Positions 46,509 through 47,458 of a stretch of DNA of 47,458 bases are shown piece by piece (position 1 is the first letter of the stretch; every line of letters starts with the position of its first letter). The stretch lies in contig CAKRWZ010000005.1 in the NCBI GenBank assembly GCA_934418295.1, forward strand, positions 1 to 47,458, written 5' to 3'. The notes under the pieces were generated by a model that was not told the DNA's origin, made no database searches, and saw only the letters and a list, made by a program, of their open reading frames with translations. The DNA is from an uncultured Mediterraneibacter sp. (GTDB taxonomy: Bacteria > Bacillota > Clostridia > Lachnospirales > Lachnospiraceae). Both the position numbers and the translations under genes were made by a program.

Positions 46509-47458
46509 ACAAACGAAGCAGGTTTTTCCGGATCCTGTTTTCCATCCGAAGTATCCTCCTGCTTTTTCCAGATAGCGGATAATGTCACTGACTGCTCTTC
46601 ATCATATCTTTCCCCCGGCTGATATACAGAATTTCCTGCTTTCCATCCAATAAAGGTATATCCTGCTTTATAAGGAATGCTCGTTCTAAGATTTATGGCC
46701 TGATACTGTTTTTTCTGCTGATTTGTCACCGTTCCAGTCCCACCATTCAAATCATATTTAATCTGGTATGTTTCTTTCCACTGGTTTAATGTGACTGGTA
46801 AAAATCCAACTTCCTCCATCTTTTGAAAAGAAATTTCCCTACCTACTCGCCACGAACTCTTATATGCTGAATTACTCGTCACGTTAGGACTATTTTGATC
46901 TGTAATAACTACCTTACTAGCTGATGTGTCAATGCGATTATTTTTATAAATTATTTTCACACCTGTTACCAACGCAATATGACCTGCCCCGTTACTGTGA
47001 TATCTGACGATAATATCGCCCGGTCTGATTTTCGCATAAATATTGCTAAAGATATCTCCATAGTCATAATAGCTACCACTTTCCAACGCAACTAAAATCT
47101 TGTCAGTATACCCTGCAGTTTTATAGCCCGTATAACTGCCATACGAACCCACATAAGTTAAATCATCTCGATATAAATACCCCGTAGCAGTTTTCCCTGA
47201 CGTTATATTCATTCCATCATACAGGAAACACGACCCTACATAGGTGCCATTCTTGGCTTTTAAAAAATTATTATCTTCCGAATTGTTTTTAGTCGCATAT
47301 CGCAATGCAAAGGATGCTGCGGAAGAACAATCTACACCTTTCACTTCATCAGTTCCCTTGATGGCGTTATCTATTCTGGACTGAACTACGCTGGCATTCG
47401 GGTTCGAAAATCCACGGTTCACCTGTGTATACGGAAGTCCTCTATACTTGCCTGCATT
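45620..47458 (-). CDS. Secreted C40/NlpC-like CWB2 protein (partial, 5' end outside window)
   Basis: The frame is open to the right edge: the 12 codons before the GTG at 47420-47422 read NAGKYRGLPYTQ and continue the domain, so that GTG is internal and the true start is outside. The visible N-part has a likely catalytic cysteine in VKGVDCSSAASFALRYA (codon 47327-47329) and histidine in GAGHIALVTGV (codon 46979-46981), as in NlpC/P60 or CHAP-like cysteine peptidases. An InlB B-repeat follows (GGTGTVTN...GYTFIGWKAGN), then three CWB2 repeats from about 46508 to the stop (RIAGDTRYE, RLAGDTRYE, RIAGDNRYK). It is probably a peptidoglycan-cutting enzyme held on the wall polymer. First visible gene of a three-gene run ending at 37319. 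Confidence 0.82.
   Translation of the reverse strand, partial: NAGKYRGLPYTQVNRGFSNPNASVVQSRIDNAIKGTDEVKGVDCSSAASFALRYATKNNSEDNNFLKAKNGTYVGSCFLYDGMNITSGKTATGYLYRDDLTYVGSYGSYTGYKTAGYTDKILVALESGSYYDYGDIFSNIYAKIRPGDIIVRYHSNGAGHIALVTGVKIIYKNNRIDTSASKVVITDQNSPNVTSNSAYKSSWRVGREISFQKMEEVGFLPVTLNQWKETYQIKYDLNGGTGTVTNQQKKQYQAINLRTSIPYKAGYTFIGWKAGNSVYQPGERYDEEQSVTLSAIWKKQEDTSDGKQDPEKPASFVRIAGDTRYETALKTADALKKSLGVDKFSDIIVADGNNYPDALAGSYLAKVKKAPLILVDRSVASEKMIGEYIEKNLSDKGTVYLLGGSDVVTERFEKSLKGTDVKRLAGDTRYETNLEILNEAKALKEDLLACTGEGFADSLSASAVGKPILLVDNRGLMENQKTYLDKANVQDIYLIGGADVVSDKVGKELKSYDKDSKTERIAGDNRYKTSVAVAKAFFPDKCDTAVLAYGMKFPDGLAGGPLAISMESPLLLVEDTAYADAKAYGSSVGISRLAVLGGTDVISDATVKRILQ
46041..46198 (-). repeat. 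158-base identical block, copy B
   Basis: Matches 37740-37897 without a difference by direct reading. About 8.3 kb separates the two copies, and they have the same orientation. Confidence 0.9.

Noticed and set aside
47420..47422. GTG as start of the NlpC-like gene
   Set aside because: The frame stays open to the window edge and the extra residues fit the domain. No signal peptide follows the GTG, so the true start is outside.
1..47458. CRISPR array, tRNA/rRNA genes or insertion sequences
   Set aside because: No regular short repeats with spacers, tRNA-like cloverleaf, rRNA stretch or transposase-like protein was seen in the intergenic gaps or reading frames. A covariance-model scan was not possible.

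Overview
The window reads as one chromosomal surface locus of an anaerobic, low-to-mid GC Gram-positive bacterium of the class Clostridia. The reasons are strong AGGAGG-type ribosome sites, sigma-A-like promoters, very large secreted proteins built from InlB B-repeat, Big_2, CHAP and cohesin-like domains, and seven proteins with the three-repeat cell-wall-binding module CWB2 (PF04122) known from Clostridioides difficile Cwp proteins. The Family XIII / Anaerovoracaceae part of Clostridia is my guess from sequence style only. Every gene I can support lies on the minus strand, so transcription runs from high to low coordinates.

Region 1 (about 21,870 down to 1) is a cell-surface polysaccharide operon with one clear promoter at its head. 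The first genes look like the bacillosamine route: a PglF-type 4,6-dehydratase, a PglE-type aminotransferase, a PglC-type phosphoglycosyltransferase and a PglD-type acetyltransferase. They should make UDP-diNAcBac or a relative and load the first sugar onto undecaprenyl phosphate. A second set (WbpA-like dehydrogenase, WlbA/WbpB-like oxidoreductase, WlbB/WbpD-like acetyltransferase and, cut by the window start, a WbpE-like aminotransferase) matches the route to UDP-2,3-diacetamido-2,3-dideoxyglucuronic acid. Around these sit five GT4-type glycosyltransferases, a Wzy-type polymerase/ligase, two Wzx-type flippases, an LpxD-like acyltransferase and a NodB-like protein. The glycan is therefore probably an acidic, diamino-sugar-rich polymer made by a Wzx/Wzy-like route. 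Near the end of the operon lies a secreted CWB2 protein fused to a PIG-L deacetylase domain.

Region 2 (about 21,930 to 47,458) holds six more CWB2 surface proteins and one putative lipoprotein. Going upstream these are a beta-helix CWB2 protein, a cadherin-like/Ig-like CWB2 protein, a 2330-residue CHAP-amidase CWB2 giant with a coiled coil, a pre-peptidase-C-like CWB2 protein, a GLUG/Big_2/cohesin-like CWB2 protein, a 1307-residue lipoprotein with four long repeats and no CWB2, and a C40/NlpC-like CWB2 protein cut by the right edge. The last three look like one operon. The others seem to have their own promoters, and three terminator hairpins are visible.

The likely logic, by analogy with C. 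difficile where CWB2 proteins bind the PSII polymer and the PSII genes lie beside the slpA/cwp cluster, is that Region 1 makes the anchor glycan and Region 2 makes the proteins held by it. The CWB2-PIG-L enzyme sits in the glycan operon itself and may edit the polymer it binds. The CWB2 cassettes of two genes share a 158-base block with no differences, which suggests recent duplication or gene conversion.
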